DNA of 15,098 bases. It comes from Oscillospiraceae bacterium. GTDB lineage: Bacteria > Bacillota > Clostridia > Oscillospirales > Acutalibacteraceae. Position 1 is the first letter of the stretch. Every line of letters starts with the position of its first letter. The notes beneath the pieces were generated by a model. That model was not told where the DNA came from and made no database searches. It worked only from the letters and a program-made list of their open reading frames with translations. Below are positions 7,424 to 14,050 of this stretch, piece after piece. The translations under genes were made by a program, and so were the position numbers. Location: contig CACYHJ010000021.1 in the NCBI GenBank assembly GCA_902774165.1, positions 1 to 15,098 on the forward strand, written 5' to 3'.

Positions 7424-7436
7424 GGAGGTATCAACC

Positions 7437-7949
7437 ATGAACACATTCGTTTACATCATCGCAGCCGTCCTGCCCGTATCCTTCCTGATCGGCCTTACCG
7501 TACATTCGGTCCGTCAGTCGAGAAAAGGCGTCCCCGGCAAGAAGATTCTTGCGACAAACCTCGTCGGCTTCCTTGTCTCCGCCGTTCTGGTGGGCGCGTT
7601 CACCTTCGCGGTGACCGCCATCGCCGCCGACGCGGACAGCAAGGACGCGCCGCCCGTGGAGACAGAGGTCTCGGACGAGCGGCAGGCTGAGCCCGCTCAG
7701 GCGGAACCGGCGGCCGCGGCAAACACGGACGGCATCAATAAAGGCCTCGGCCTCCTTGCGGCCGCTCTCGTCACCAGCCTCGCTGGCATCGGCGGCGGCA
7801 TCGCCGTCGCAGCAGGCGCCCCCGCGGCGATCGCGGCGACCACGGAGGATCCGAAATCTTTCGGTAAATCCCTGATCTTTGTCGCGCTCGGCGAGTCCAT
7901 CGCGCTTTACGGCCTGGTCATTTCCATAATGATCCTCGGCAAGGTGTGA
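7437..7949 (+). CDS. ntpK: V-type ATP synthase subunit K (c-ring) with extra N-terminal membrane hairpin
   Basis: This 170-residue proteolipid makes the rotor ring. The C-terminal part is a standard c-type hairpin: a glycine-rich helix (about 103-134, AGIGGGIAVAAGAPAAIAA), a polar loop TTEDPKSFGK, and a second helix with the ion-binding Glu153 in GESIALYG. The N-terminal part is not a second c hairpin. It has two hydrophobic helices (about 4-22 and 38-63) joined by a basic loop RQSRKGVPGKK, then a 37-residue acidic Ala/Pro/Glu linker with a QAEPA doublet. Positive-inside reasoning places that basic loop and the polar loop in the cytoplasm and the linker outside. An AIA-AD site after helix 2 might be cleaved by signal peptidase. 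No glutamine equivalent to the Na+ ligand is seen in the first rotor helix, so ion choice is open. GGAGGT lies seven bases upstream. Confidence 0.93.
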   Translation: MNTFVYIIAAVLPVSFLIGLTVHSVRQSRKGVPGKKILATNLVGFLVSAVLVGAFTFAVTAIAADADSKDAPPVETEVSDERQAEPAQAEPAAAANTDGINKGLGLLAAALVTSLAGIGGGIAVAAGAPAAIAATTEDPKSFGKSLIFVALGESIALYGLVISIMILGKV

Positions 7950-7954
7950 GCACG

Positions 7955-8260
7955 ATGCGCTTATATCTTGTGTGCGACGACGACGATACCGAGGTCGGCC
8001 TGCGTCTTGCGGGCGTTGAGGGAACGCGCGTGCACTCCGCCGAGGAGGCCCGCGCCGTGATCCTTGAGAAAGCGCGGCAGGAGGAGATCGGCGTCATTCT
8101 CGTGAACCGTTCGCTAATGAAAGAGCTGGGTGATTTTCCGTCGGAATTTCGCTCTGAGTACAATATGCCTGTGCTGACGGAGGTGCCGGATACGAGCGGA
8201 CTGCCCTCGGGCGGTTCCGTGGCGCGGTACGTCCGCGACGCGGTGGGCATCAGGGAATAA
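7955..8260 (+). CDS. V-type ATP synthase subunit F (NtpG-type)
   Basis: This 101-residue protein opens MRLYLVCDDDDTEVGLRLAGVEG, the hallmark of the F subunit (compare the D-x-D-T-x-x-G-F-R-L-A-G-I pattern of the family). It has the CheY-like alternating fold, with GVILVNRSLM as a later strand and helix. Subunit F binds subunit D in the central shaft and can regulate rotation. The ATG at 7955 is chosen because AAGGTG (7941-7946) lies eight bases upstream, inside the end of K. A GTG at 7946 overlapping the K stop is possible but would sit on the ribosome binding site. Coupling to K translation is likely. Confidence 0.9.
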   Translation: MRLYLVCDDDDTEVGLRLAGVEGTRVHSAEEARAVILEKARQEEIGVILVNRSLMKELGDFPSEFRSEYNMPVLTEVPDTSGLPSGGSVARYVRDAVGIRE

Positions 8261-8269
8261 GGTGATCGT

Positions 8270-8857
8270 ATGGCGGCTGAGACGTCAAAGCTTGAAAAAA
8301 TAATCAAAGAGATCAATCGCGCGGCGGACAGCGTGGTTGCGAAAACGAAAAAAGAGGCCGGCGCGTTCCAGCGCTCGGAGATGAAAAAAGCGCAGGAGCA
8401 GGCGAAGCAGGAGATTGCGGCGGCCCAGTTTACGGCGCTGGATCGGCTGAACGAGCAGATGAACGCCGATCTCGCCCTTTCGGAAAAGGAAGAGACCGAA
8501 ACCCTCCTGCGGCGCAGAAACGAGATCACGGCAGAGGTGTTCGCCGAGGCGCGGCGCCGGATCGCCGCCTTCGCCGACGGCGCGGAATACGCCGGGTTCC
8601 TGACTGCCAGCGCAGCGCGGATCCGCGATTTGCTGGGCGGCGACAGCGTCTTTTACCTTCGCCCGGCGGATGAGACCTATTTTGCCCTGCTGCGGGATTT
8701 CTGCGGCGAGATCCGCCCCGACGGGGAAATCACGCTGGGTGGGATCCGCGCCGAAAGCGCCGCGAAGGGGCTGATTGCGGACGATACCCTTGACAGCCGT
8801 CTTGCGCAGAGCGCGCAGGACTTTTACGAGAACTCCGGTTTGACCGTGACGATATAA
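8270..8857 (+). CDS. ntpE: V-type ATP synthase subunit E (peripheral stalk)
   Basis: This 195-residue protein has the two-part structure of subunit E: a long charged N-terminal helix (about residues 1-95, KLEKIIKEINRAADSVVAKTKKEA onward) that coils with the H/G subunit, and a C-terminal globular domain ending in GGIRAESAAKGLIADDTLDSRLAQ. The GG and the D-x-T-L-D-S-R-L pattern are characteristic of E subunits from bacteria and archaea. It attaches the stalk to the top of the A3B3 head. AAGGTGAT overlaps the F stop codon and precedes the ATG by a few bases. Gaps of 9 bp and 12 bp to its neighbours indicate a tight transcriptional unit. Confidence 0.93.
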   Translation: MAAETSKLEKIIKEINRAADSVVAKTKKEAGAFQRSEMKKAQEQAKQEIAAAQFTALDRLNEQMNADLALSEKEETETLLRRRNEITAEVFAEARRRIAAFADGAEYAGFLTASAARIRDLLGGDSVFYLRPADETYFALLRDFCGEIRPDGEITLGGIRAESAAKGLIADDTLDSRLAQSAQDFYENSGLTVTI

Positions 8858-8869
8858 GGGGGCGCGGGA

Positions 8870-10621
8870 ATGACAGAGAATTACAGAATCTTCGGCGTGA
8901 ACGGCCCCGTGGTCACCGTGCTGGGCAGAACCGCGCTCTCCATGAACGAAATGGTGTTCGTCGGGGAAAAGCGGCTGCTGGCGGAGGTCATCCGTGTGGA
9001 CCCGGACCGGGCAGTGATTCAGGTCTATGAGGAGACGGGCGGCCTGCGGCCCGGCGAGCCTGTGGAACCCACCGGCGCGCCCATGAGCATTACGCTCGGC
9101 CCCGGTCTGCTGGGCGGCATCTTCGACGGCGTTGCAAATCCGCTGAAGGCCATCGCCGACGAAAACGGCGCCTTTATCCCTGCCGGCGTCCATGTGGAAA
9201 GCCTCGGCGGCGAAGCGTGGGACGTGACCATGAAAATCGCGGCGGGCGACGAGGTCCTGCCGGGCCAGGTCTTTGCCGAATGCGCCGAAACCGGCGCCAT
9301 AACCCATAAATCCATGATCCCGCCGGACGTGCGCGGACGCGTGGTTTCCGCAAAGCCGGACGGCAGCTATACCGTGGCCGATGCGCTTGCCGTGGTGGAA
9401 GACGCGAAGGGCGGCAGACATGAGATCAGGCTCGCCCAGCGCTGGCCCATCAAAAATCCCCGGCCGGTCGCGCGCCGTCTGTCCCTGACAAAACCGCTGA
9501 TCACCGGTCAGCGCGTCGTGGATACGTTTTTTCCGATCGCGAAGGGGGGCGCCGCGGCGATCCCCGGCGGGTTCGGCACCGGCAAGACCATGATGCAGCA
9601 CCAGCTGGCGAAATGGTGCGACGCGGATATCATTATCTATATCGGCTGCGGCGAGCGCGGCAACGAGATGACGGACGCGCTTTCGGAATTCCGCAAGCTG
9701 ATCGACCCCAAAAGCGGCAAGCCGCTGATGGACCGCACCGTGCTGATCGCCAATACCTCCAATATGCCCGTCGCGGCGCGTGAGGCGTCGATCTACACGG
9801 GCATCACCATGGCGGAGTATTACCGCGACATGGGCTATAACGTCGCCATGATGGCGGACTCCACCTCCCGCTGGGCGGAGGCGATGCGCGAGATCTCCGG
9901 CCGGCTGGAGGAAATGCCCGCCGACGAGGGCTTCCCGGCGTATCTTCCCTCCCGTCTCTCCGAGTTTTACGAGCGGGCGGGATATACGGAGAATCTGAAC
10001 GGCACCGAGGGCTCGGTCTCCGTGATCGGCGCGGTGTCGCCGCAGGGCGCGGATTTCTCCGAGCCGGTGACGCAGAATACCAAGCGCTTCACCCGCTGTT
10101 TCTGGGCGCTGGACAAATCCCTCGCCTATGCGCGCCATTATCCCGCCATCAACTGGAACGACAGTTACAGCGAGTATACCGGCGAGCTGAGCCGGTGGTA
10201 CGCCGAAGAGGTCGGCGAGGATTTCATCGCCTGCCGCAACGAGCTGATGACGATCCTCGCGGAGGAAAACAGCCTGATGGAGATCGTCAAGCTGATCGGC
10301 TCCGACGTGCTGCCCGACGATCAGAAGCTGACCATCGAGACCGCCCGCGTGATCCGGGTCGGGTTCCTGCAGCAGAACGCGTTCCATAAGGACGACACCT
10401 TTGTGGAGCCGGTGAAGCAGCTGAAGATGATGCGGGTGATCCTTTACCTGCATCATAAGTGCCGCGATATCATCGCCCGGCAGATCCCCATTTCCGAGAT
10501 CATCAAAAAGGGATTGTTCGATAAGCTCGTGCAGATCAAGTACGACGTGCCCAACGACCGGCTGGAGCTGTTCGACGGGTATTATCAACTGATTGATACC
10601 GCGCTGAGCGGACTGAACTGA
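8870..10621 (+). CDS. ntpA: V-type ATP synthase catalytic subunit A
   Basis: This 583-residue protein is the ATP-hydrolysing/synthesising subunit, three copies alternating with B. The P-loop GGFGTGKT is at residues 233-240 (Lys239, Thr240), and GERGNE at 261-266 provides catalytic Glu262. Both lie within one residue of the equivalent Enterococcus NtpA positions. The second P-loop residue is glycine (GGFG) where many relatives have proline (GPFG). The bulge region between the N-terminal beta-barrel and the nucleotide domain, which distinguishes A from F-type beta subunits, is present (about 110-190). SRWAEAMREISGRLEEMPADEGFPAYL is the usual nucleotide-domain signature. The start is preceded by an AAGGGGG sequence overlapping the E stop. 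B follows after 15 bp. Confidence 0.98.
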   Translation: MTENYRIFGVNGPVVTVLGRTALSMNEMVFVGEKRLLAEVIRVDPDRAVIQVYEETGGLRPGEPVEPTGAPMSITLGPGLLGGIFDGVANPLKAIADENGAFIPAGVHVESLGGEAWDVTMKIAAGDEVLPGQVFAECAETGAITHKSMIPPDVRGRVVSAKPDGSYTVADALAVVEDAKGGRHEIRLAQRWPIKNPRPVARRLSLTKPLITGQRVVDTFFPIAKGGAAAIPGGFGTGKTMMQHQLAKWCDADIIIYIGCGERGNEMTDALSEFRKLIDPKSGKPLMDRTVLIANTSNMPVAAREASIYTGITMAEYYRDMGYNVAMMADSTSRWAEAMREISGRLEEMPADEGFPAYLPSRLSEFYERAGYTENLNGTEGSVSVIGAVSPQGADFSEPVTQNTKRFTRCFWALDKSLAYARHYPAINWNDSYSEYTGELSRWYAEEVGEDFIACRNELMTILAEENSLMEIVKLIGSDVLPDDQKLTIETARVIRVGFLQQNAFHKDDTFVEPVKQLKMMRVILYLHHKCRDIIARQIPISEIIKKGLFDKLVQIKYDVPNDRLELFDGYYQLIDTALSGLN

Positions 10622-10636
10622 CGGGAGGGCTGCGCT

Positions 10637-12007
10637 ATGATTATCGAACATCTGGGACTGACCCGGATCAACGGCTCTCTTGTGGTGCTGGACGGGATCC
10701 GCGGCGCCGCCTACAACGAAATGGCGGAGCTGCGCCTTGACAACGGCACCTCCCGTACCGGCCGCGTGGTGCAGATCGACGGCGAGCGGGTCGTGATTCA
10801 GGTTTTCGAAGGCACAAAGGGGATCTCGCTGGTCAATACAAGAACGAGAATGTCCGGCAGACCTATGACGCTGGGGCTTTCTCCCGAAATCGTCGGCAGA
10901 GTTTTCGACGGCCTGGGCAGGCCTTCGGACGGGCTGGGCGAGGTGTTCCCGCTGGTCCGCCGGGATATCAACGGCCTGCCGATCAATCCGGTTTCCAGAA
11001 TTTACCCCCGGAATTACATCAATACCGGCATTTCTTCCATCGACTGCCTGACGACGCTGATCCGCGGTCAGAAGCTGCCGATTTTCAGCGGCTCCGGCAT
11101 GAAGCACAACGAGCTTGCCGTGCAGATCGTCCGGCAGGCGTCGATTTCCGACGGCGATAATTTCGCCGTCGTGTTCGCCGCGATGGGCGTGAAAAACGAC
11201 GTGGCGGATTATTTCCGCCGGTCCTTTGAGCGCTCCAACGTCATGAACAAGGTCGTGATGTTCCTGAACCGGGCGAACGACCCGATCATCGAACGCATCA
11301 TGACCCCGAAGGTCGCCCTGACCGCGGCGGAATATCTGGCGTTTGACCTGGATTATAACGTACTGGTGATCCTTACCGACATGACCTCCTACGCGGAGGC
11401 GCTGCGGGAATTCAGCTCCTCCAAGGGCGAGATCCCCGGCAGAAAGGGATTTCCCGGCTATCTGTATTCCGATTTCGCGTCCATCTATGAGCGCGCCGGA
11501 ATCATCGAGGGCAAGAAGGGCTCGGTGACGCAGATCCCGATCCTGACCATGCCCAACGACGATATCACCAACCCGGTTCCGGACCTGACCGGCTATATCA
11601 CCGAAGGGCAGATCGTGCTGGATCGGACGCTGGATACCACCGGCGTCTACCCGCCCGTGAGCATTCTGCCCAGCCTGTCCCGTCTGATGAAGGACGGCAT
11701 CGGCGCCGGCTACACGCGAGAGGACCACAGCATGCTGGCAAACCAGCTGTTTTCCGCCTACGCCCGCGTGCAGGAGGCCCGGTCTCTTGCCGGCGTCATC
11801 GGCGAGGATGAGCTTTCCGACGCGGATAAGCTGCTTTTGAAATTCGGCGCGGAATTCGAGGCGCGGTTCATTACCCAGGGCCCCAACGAGAACCGGAGCA
11901 TCGAACAGACGCTGGATCTGGGCTGGAGGCTGCTGTCCATGCTGCCCCGCGAACAGCTCGACCGGGTGGATGATAAGACGATTGAGAAGTATTATAAAAA
12001 ATTCTGA
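10637..12007 (+). CDS. ntpB: V-type ATP synthase regulatory subunit B
   Basis: This 456-residue protein is the non-catalytic partner of A and forms half of each nucleotide site. As expected for B, the P-loop is degenerate: IFSGSGMKHNELAVQI replaces GxxxxGKT. The arginine finger is seen as Arg349 in SLSRLMKDG, next to the position of Enterococcus NtpB Arg350. SYAEALREFSSSKGEIPGRKGFPGYLYSD is the typical B signature. GGGAGGG precedes the ATG by seven bases. The final codons and the stop at 12005-12007 lie inside the left arm of a long hairpin (11999-12036), an unusual arrangement for the end of a gene within an operon. Confidence 0.98.
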   Translation: MIIEHLGLTRINGSLVVLDGIRGAAYNEMAELRLDNGTSRTGRVVQIDGERVVIQVFEGTKGISLVNTRTRMSGRPMTLGLSPEIVGRVFDGLGRPSDGLGEVFPLVRRDINGLPINPVSRIYPRNYINTGISSIDCLTTLIRGQKLPIFSGSGMKHNELAVQIVRQASISDGDNFAVVFAAMGVKNDVADYFRRSFERSNVMNKVVMFLNRANDPIIERIMTPKVALTAAEYLAFDLDYNVLVILTDMTSYAEALREFSSSKGEIPGRKGFPGYLYSDFASIYERAGIIEGKKGSVTQIPILTMPNDDITNPVPDLTGYITEGQIVLDRTLDTTGVYPPVSILPSLSRLMKDGIGAGYTREDHSMLANQLFSAYARVQEARSLAGVIGEDELSDADKLLLKFGAEFEARFITQGPNENRSIEQTLDLGWRLLSMLPREQLDRVDDKTIEKYYKKF

Positions 12008-12036
12008 TTTGTGCGCGAGCGCATAAATCAGAATTT
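11999..12036 (+). terminator. Long hairpin embracing the subunit B stop codon
   Basis: AAATTCTGATTTGTGCG (from 11999) pairs with CGCATAAATCAGAATTT (to 12036) with one G-U pair around a CGAG tetraloop, giving about 17 base pairs. The arm includes the B stop codon. It lacks the run of U residues needed for efficient intrinsic termination, so it is better read as a message-end stabiliser, processing site or partial attenuator before D. It could also act in DNA as a cruciform. Confidence 0.75.
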
Positions 12037-12039
12037 CAC

Positions 12040-12254
12040 GTGATTGCGCAGCAATCACATATCGAATGCTCGCTATGCGAGCATATATCGAGTTGACCGC
12101 AGGTCAACATATCGAATCGCCGAAAGGCGATATATCGACAAATAACTGTCGATATGCGCTTCGCGCTCGATATGTCGGCTTTGCCGACTCGATATGCCGC
12201 CAAAGGCGGCTCGATATGCGTCGCACGCGACGCAAGCTGAGGTCGAAGACCTCA
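12040..12254 (+). repeat. Array of diverse short hairpins joined by an inverting ATATCGA linker
   Basis: Successive stems are 12040-12058 (8 bp), 12066-12084 (8 bp), 12092-12108 (7 bp), 12116-12131 (6 bp, GAAA loop), 12132-12155 (9 bp, central), 12156-12166 (4 bp), 12174-12188 (6 bp), 12196-12210 (6 bp), 12217-12234 (8 bp) and 12238-12254 (7 bp). Stem sequences differ from each other, yet each is self-complementary, most with 3-base loops. The linker ATATCGA occurs at 12059, 12085, 12109 and 12132. Its reverse complement TCGATAT occurs at 12149, 12167, 12189 and 12211. The switch happens exactly at the central palindrome, whose arms contain the last ATATCGA and first TCGATAT. It fills the gap between B and D and encodes no plausible protein. 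Confidence 0.93.
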
Positions 12255-12286
12255 ACAAATCAGTATTCACCAAAGAAGGTACGCTC

Positions 12287-12901
12287 ATGGCAACCAAAGC
12301 GGCGCCCACGAAAAACAATCTGATCGCAGCCAAAAAATCCCTGTCTCTTGCGCAGATGGGGTATGATCTCATGGGCAAAAAGAAGAATATCCTCGTGCGT
12401 GAGATCATGACGCTGCTGGAGCGGGCGGAGCATATCCAGAACGAAATCGAGCTGGCGTACGCCGACGCCTACGAAAAGCTGCGCAAGGCGCACCTGTTCA
12501 TGGGCAGCTGCCTGGAATACGCCCGGTCCGTGCCGGTGGACGACGGCCTCAAAGTCGTCATGCACAGCGTGATGGGCGTCGAGCACCCGGAGATCACCAT
12601 CGCCGGGCGGGAGCCCGCGATCTACTACGGCCTGACCTCGACGAGCTCTCAGCTGGACGACGCTTATCTTGCCTTTGAAAACGTGAAGCGGCTTACCGTG
12701 CAGCTGGCGGATATCGAAAGCAGCGTGATCCGTCTGGCGGACGCCATCAGCAAGACGCAGAAGCGCACCAACGCGCTGAACAATATCATGATCCCCCGGC
12801 TGGAGGAGGAGATCAAATATATCACCGACGCGCTGGACGAGAAGGACCGGGAGGATTTCTCCCGCCTCAAGGTGATCAAACAGGTCAACGCGGAGGAGTA
12901 A
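12287..12901 (+). CDS. ntpD: V-type ATP synthase subunit D (central shaft)
   Basis: This 204-residue protein forms the long antiparallel coiled coil that turns inside the A3B3 head. The N-terminal pattern PTKNNLIAAKKSLSLAQMGYDLMGKKKNILVREI corresponds to the family's PTK-x(4)-L-K-x(3)-A-x(3)-LL-x-K-K-x-x-L signature, and the C-terminal helix ends with TNALNNIMIPRLEEEIKYI, matching RVNALE-type signatures. The ATG at 12287 is chosen for the AAGAAGGT at 12273-12280 and for family agreement; in-frame upstream codons run back through the hairpin array and would add an unrelated peptide. This ribosome binding site is weaker than those of the upstream genes. One D is needed per three A and three B, so reduced expression after the array would suit stoichiometry. 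Confidence 0.95.
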   Translation: MATKAAPTKNNLIAAKKSLSLAQMGYDLMGKKKNILVREIMTLLERAEHIQNEIELAYADAYEKLRKAHLFMGSCLEYARSVPVDDGLKVVMHSVMGVEHPEITIAGREPAIYYGLTSTSSQLDDAYLAFENVKRLTVQLADIESSVIRLADAISKTQKRTNALNNIMIPRLEEEIKYITDALDEKDREDFSRLKVIKQVNAEE

Positions 12902-12904
12902 ACC

Positions 12905-13603
12905 GTGACCCAGGCCATGAAAGACAAGCTCATCGCCGTGCTTTATCCGGCGCGATGCGCGTTCTGCGGCAAGGTGATCCTGCCGCAGTCCGGAATCTGC
13001 TCCGATTGTGAAACGGAAGCGCAGGCGGTCGCCGGCGAGACCTGCAGCCTGTGCGCCATGCCGAAAGAACGGTGCTCCTGCGGCAGACGGTCGCATTTTT
13101 ATGACGCTGCCGCCGCGGCGTATCTTTACGGCGGCGTGGTGAAGGACGGGATTTTGCGTTACAAAAAGGGCGGAGACCGTCGGGCGGCCGCTTTTTTCGC
13201 CGCAGAGGCGGCGCGCAGATACCGGGAGGCGTTTGACTTCCCCGCGGATCTGGTGACCTATATCCCGCAGCGGGACGCGGCCCGCGAGCTGGAGCTTCCG
13301 CTCTTCGACGGCATGGTAAAGCTGTACGACGTGCCGCCGCAGAAGAGCGTCCCTTATCTTTATAAGCGCGGCAACGTCGCCGGGATCTTCGACGTGGGCG
13401 ATCCCGAGGCGATCCGCGGCAAAACGGTCCTCCTGTTCGACGACGTGAAGACCTCCGGCGAAACGCTGGACGAATGCGCGAAGATGCTCAAGCTCCGCGG
13501 CGCGCGGACGGTTGTCGCGCTTTCCGTCGCCGTCACCGAAAACAAACGGAAAAAGAAGCAAACCGCCGCCGAAAAACGTAAAAATCAAAAGATTCATACT
13601 TGA
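12905..13603 (+). CDS. Divergent ComF-like phosphoribosyltransferase
   Basis: This 232-residue protein combines an N-terminal zinc-finger region with a type I phosphoribosyltransferase fold, as in ComF/GntX proteins linked to DNA uptake. Paired cysteines are at 18/21, 32/35, 47/50 and 57/59. The PRPP loop is LLFDDVKTSGET (Asp179, Asp180, Thr183, Gly185), a variant of the usual DDVxTTG. RGNVAGIF matches the R-x-x-N-V-x-G-x-F motif just before it. The RGFNQ motif expected in the middle of ComF is missing; that area reads IPQRDAARELELPLFDGMV. The protein ends in a lysine-rich tail. GTG at 12905 is chosen because GGAGGAG (12892-12898) is six bases upstream and overlaps the D coding end. It is the last gene of the ATPase transcript; a role in proton or sodium pumping is not implied. 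Confidence 0.85.
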   Translation: MTQAMKDKLIAVLYPARCAFCGKVILPQSGICSDCETEAQAVAGETCSLCAMPKERCSCGRRSHFYDAAAAAYLYGGVVKDGILRYKKGGDRRAAAFFAAEAARRYREAFDFPADLVTYIPQRDAARELELPLFDGMVKLYDVPPQKSVPYLYKRGNVAGIFDVGDPEAIRGKTVLLFDDVKTSGETLDECAKMLKLRGARTVVALSVAVTENKRKKKQTAAEKRKNQKIHT

Positions 13604-13628
13604 CAGCGGCATATTATTGTGTTAAAAT
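13600..13628 (+). promoter_or_regulatory. Promoter of the tRNA-Gly/tRNA-Arg unit
   Basis: TTGACA (13600-13605) and TAAAAT (13623-13628) are 17 bases apart. The predicted start near 13635 is about six bases before the first tRNA base. The -35 box overlaps the stop codon of the ComF-like gene (13601-13603), so the two units are packed without any spacer and without a terminator between them. Confidence 0.88.
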
Positions 13629-13640
13629 ATCTTTTGTTCT

Positions 13641-13715
13641 GCGGGTGTAGTTCAACGGCTAGAATCCCAGCCTTCCAAGCTGGTTGTGTGGGTTCGATTC
13701 CCATCACCCGCTCCA
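13641..13715 (+). tRNA. tRNA-Gly (anticodon TCC)
   Basis: The cloverleaf is complete. Acceptor GCGGGTG pairs with CACCCGC, the D stem GTTC pairs with GAAT (one G-U), and the anticodon arm is CCAGC-CTTCCAA-GCTGG with TCC at positions 34-36. The T arm is GTGGG-TTCGATT-CCCAT. CCA is encoded at 13713-13715. It reads GGA/GGG glycine codons. Confidence 0.97.
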
Positions 13716-13719
13716 ATAA

Positions 13720-13796
<77 letters not shown>

Positions 13797-13797
13797 A

Positions 13798-13842
13798 AGC
13801 CGAAAATCGTTGATCGTCAACGGTTTTCGGCTATTCTTTTTT
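13798..13842 (+). terminator. Rho-independent terminator of the tRNA unit
   Basis: A 16-bp stem (13798-13813 with 13817-13832, one G-U pair, TCG loop) is followed after four bases by six T residues (13837-13842). It starts directly after the tRNA-Arg CCA end. This is the clearest terminator of the window and closes the transcript that begins at 13635, and probably also read-through from the ATPase operon. Confidence 0.95.
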
Positions 13843-14050
13843 GCCTGCTGAACGATCCCTGCGCCGTGAAGAAAAAAGCGCGGGATTTCGGCGTGCAGAT
13901 AAGCCGAGGGTTGTCTCTTCAGCAGGCCGGTACCCGTATGTTTCGGTCTCTGCAAAAAACGGATGCGGACCGGCGCAAAACGCCCGGGCGTTTTGTGAAA
14001 ATGTCCGTTCGATGCGGGATTCTGTCCTTCTATGTTCGTCTCCGATGCGC
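13843..14050. other. Gene-free stretch between tRNA unit and recombinase
   Basis: No supported gene is seen on either strand. A GTG-initiated reading frame from 13866 to 14141 has no ribosome binding site and runs over the palindrome and terminator below, so it is not called. The segment contains the perfect palindrome at 13976-13995 and ends at a TATAAT box. It might be the eroded remains of an integrated element between the tRNA and the recombinase gene. Confidence 0.55.
13976..13995. repeat. Perfect 20-bp palindrome
   Basis: CAAAACGCCC is followed directly by its reverse complement GGGCGTTTTG. As RNA, with a CCGG loop, it would give an 8-bp stem ending in TTTT, so it could be a bidirectional terminator. 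As DNA it could bind a dimeric protein. Function unknown. Confidence 0.7.

Noticed and set aside
8285..12058. A 1257-codon open frame on the minus strand
   Set aside because: It is antisense to subunits E, A and B, which carry all family motifs on the plus strand. The frame stays open because of their GC-rich codon bias, and its translation is low-complexity His/Arg/Gly-rich with no recognisable domain.
12040..12254. CRISPR array
   Set aside because: The constant part is only seven bases, the spacing varies from 18 to 26, the constant part changes orientation, and the variable parts are palindromes. No cas gene is present.
12066..12323. An 85-codon frame reading through the hairpin array into subunit D
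   Set aside because: The peptide is just a translation of the repeat and has no ribosome binding site. The array is explained better as structure.
12260..13612. A 450-codon minus-strand frame opposite subunit D and the ComF-like gene
   Set aside because: Same cause: a codon-bias shadow with no family motif and no ribosome binding site.
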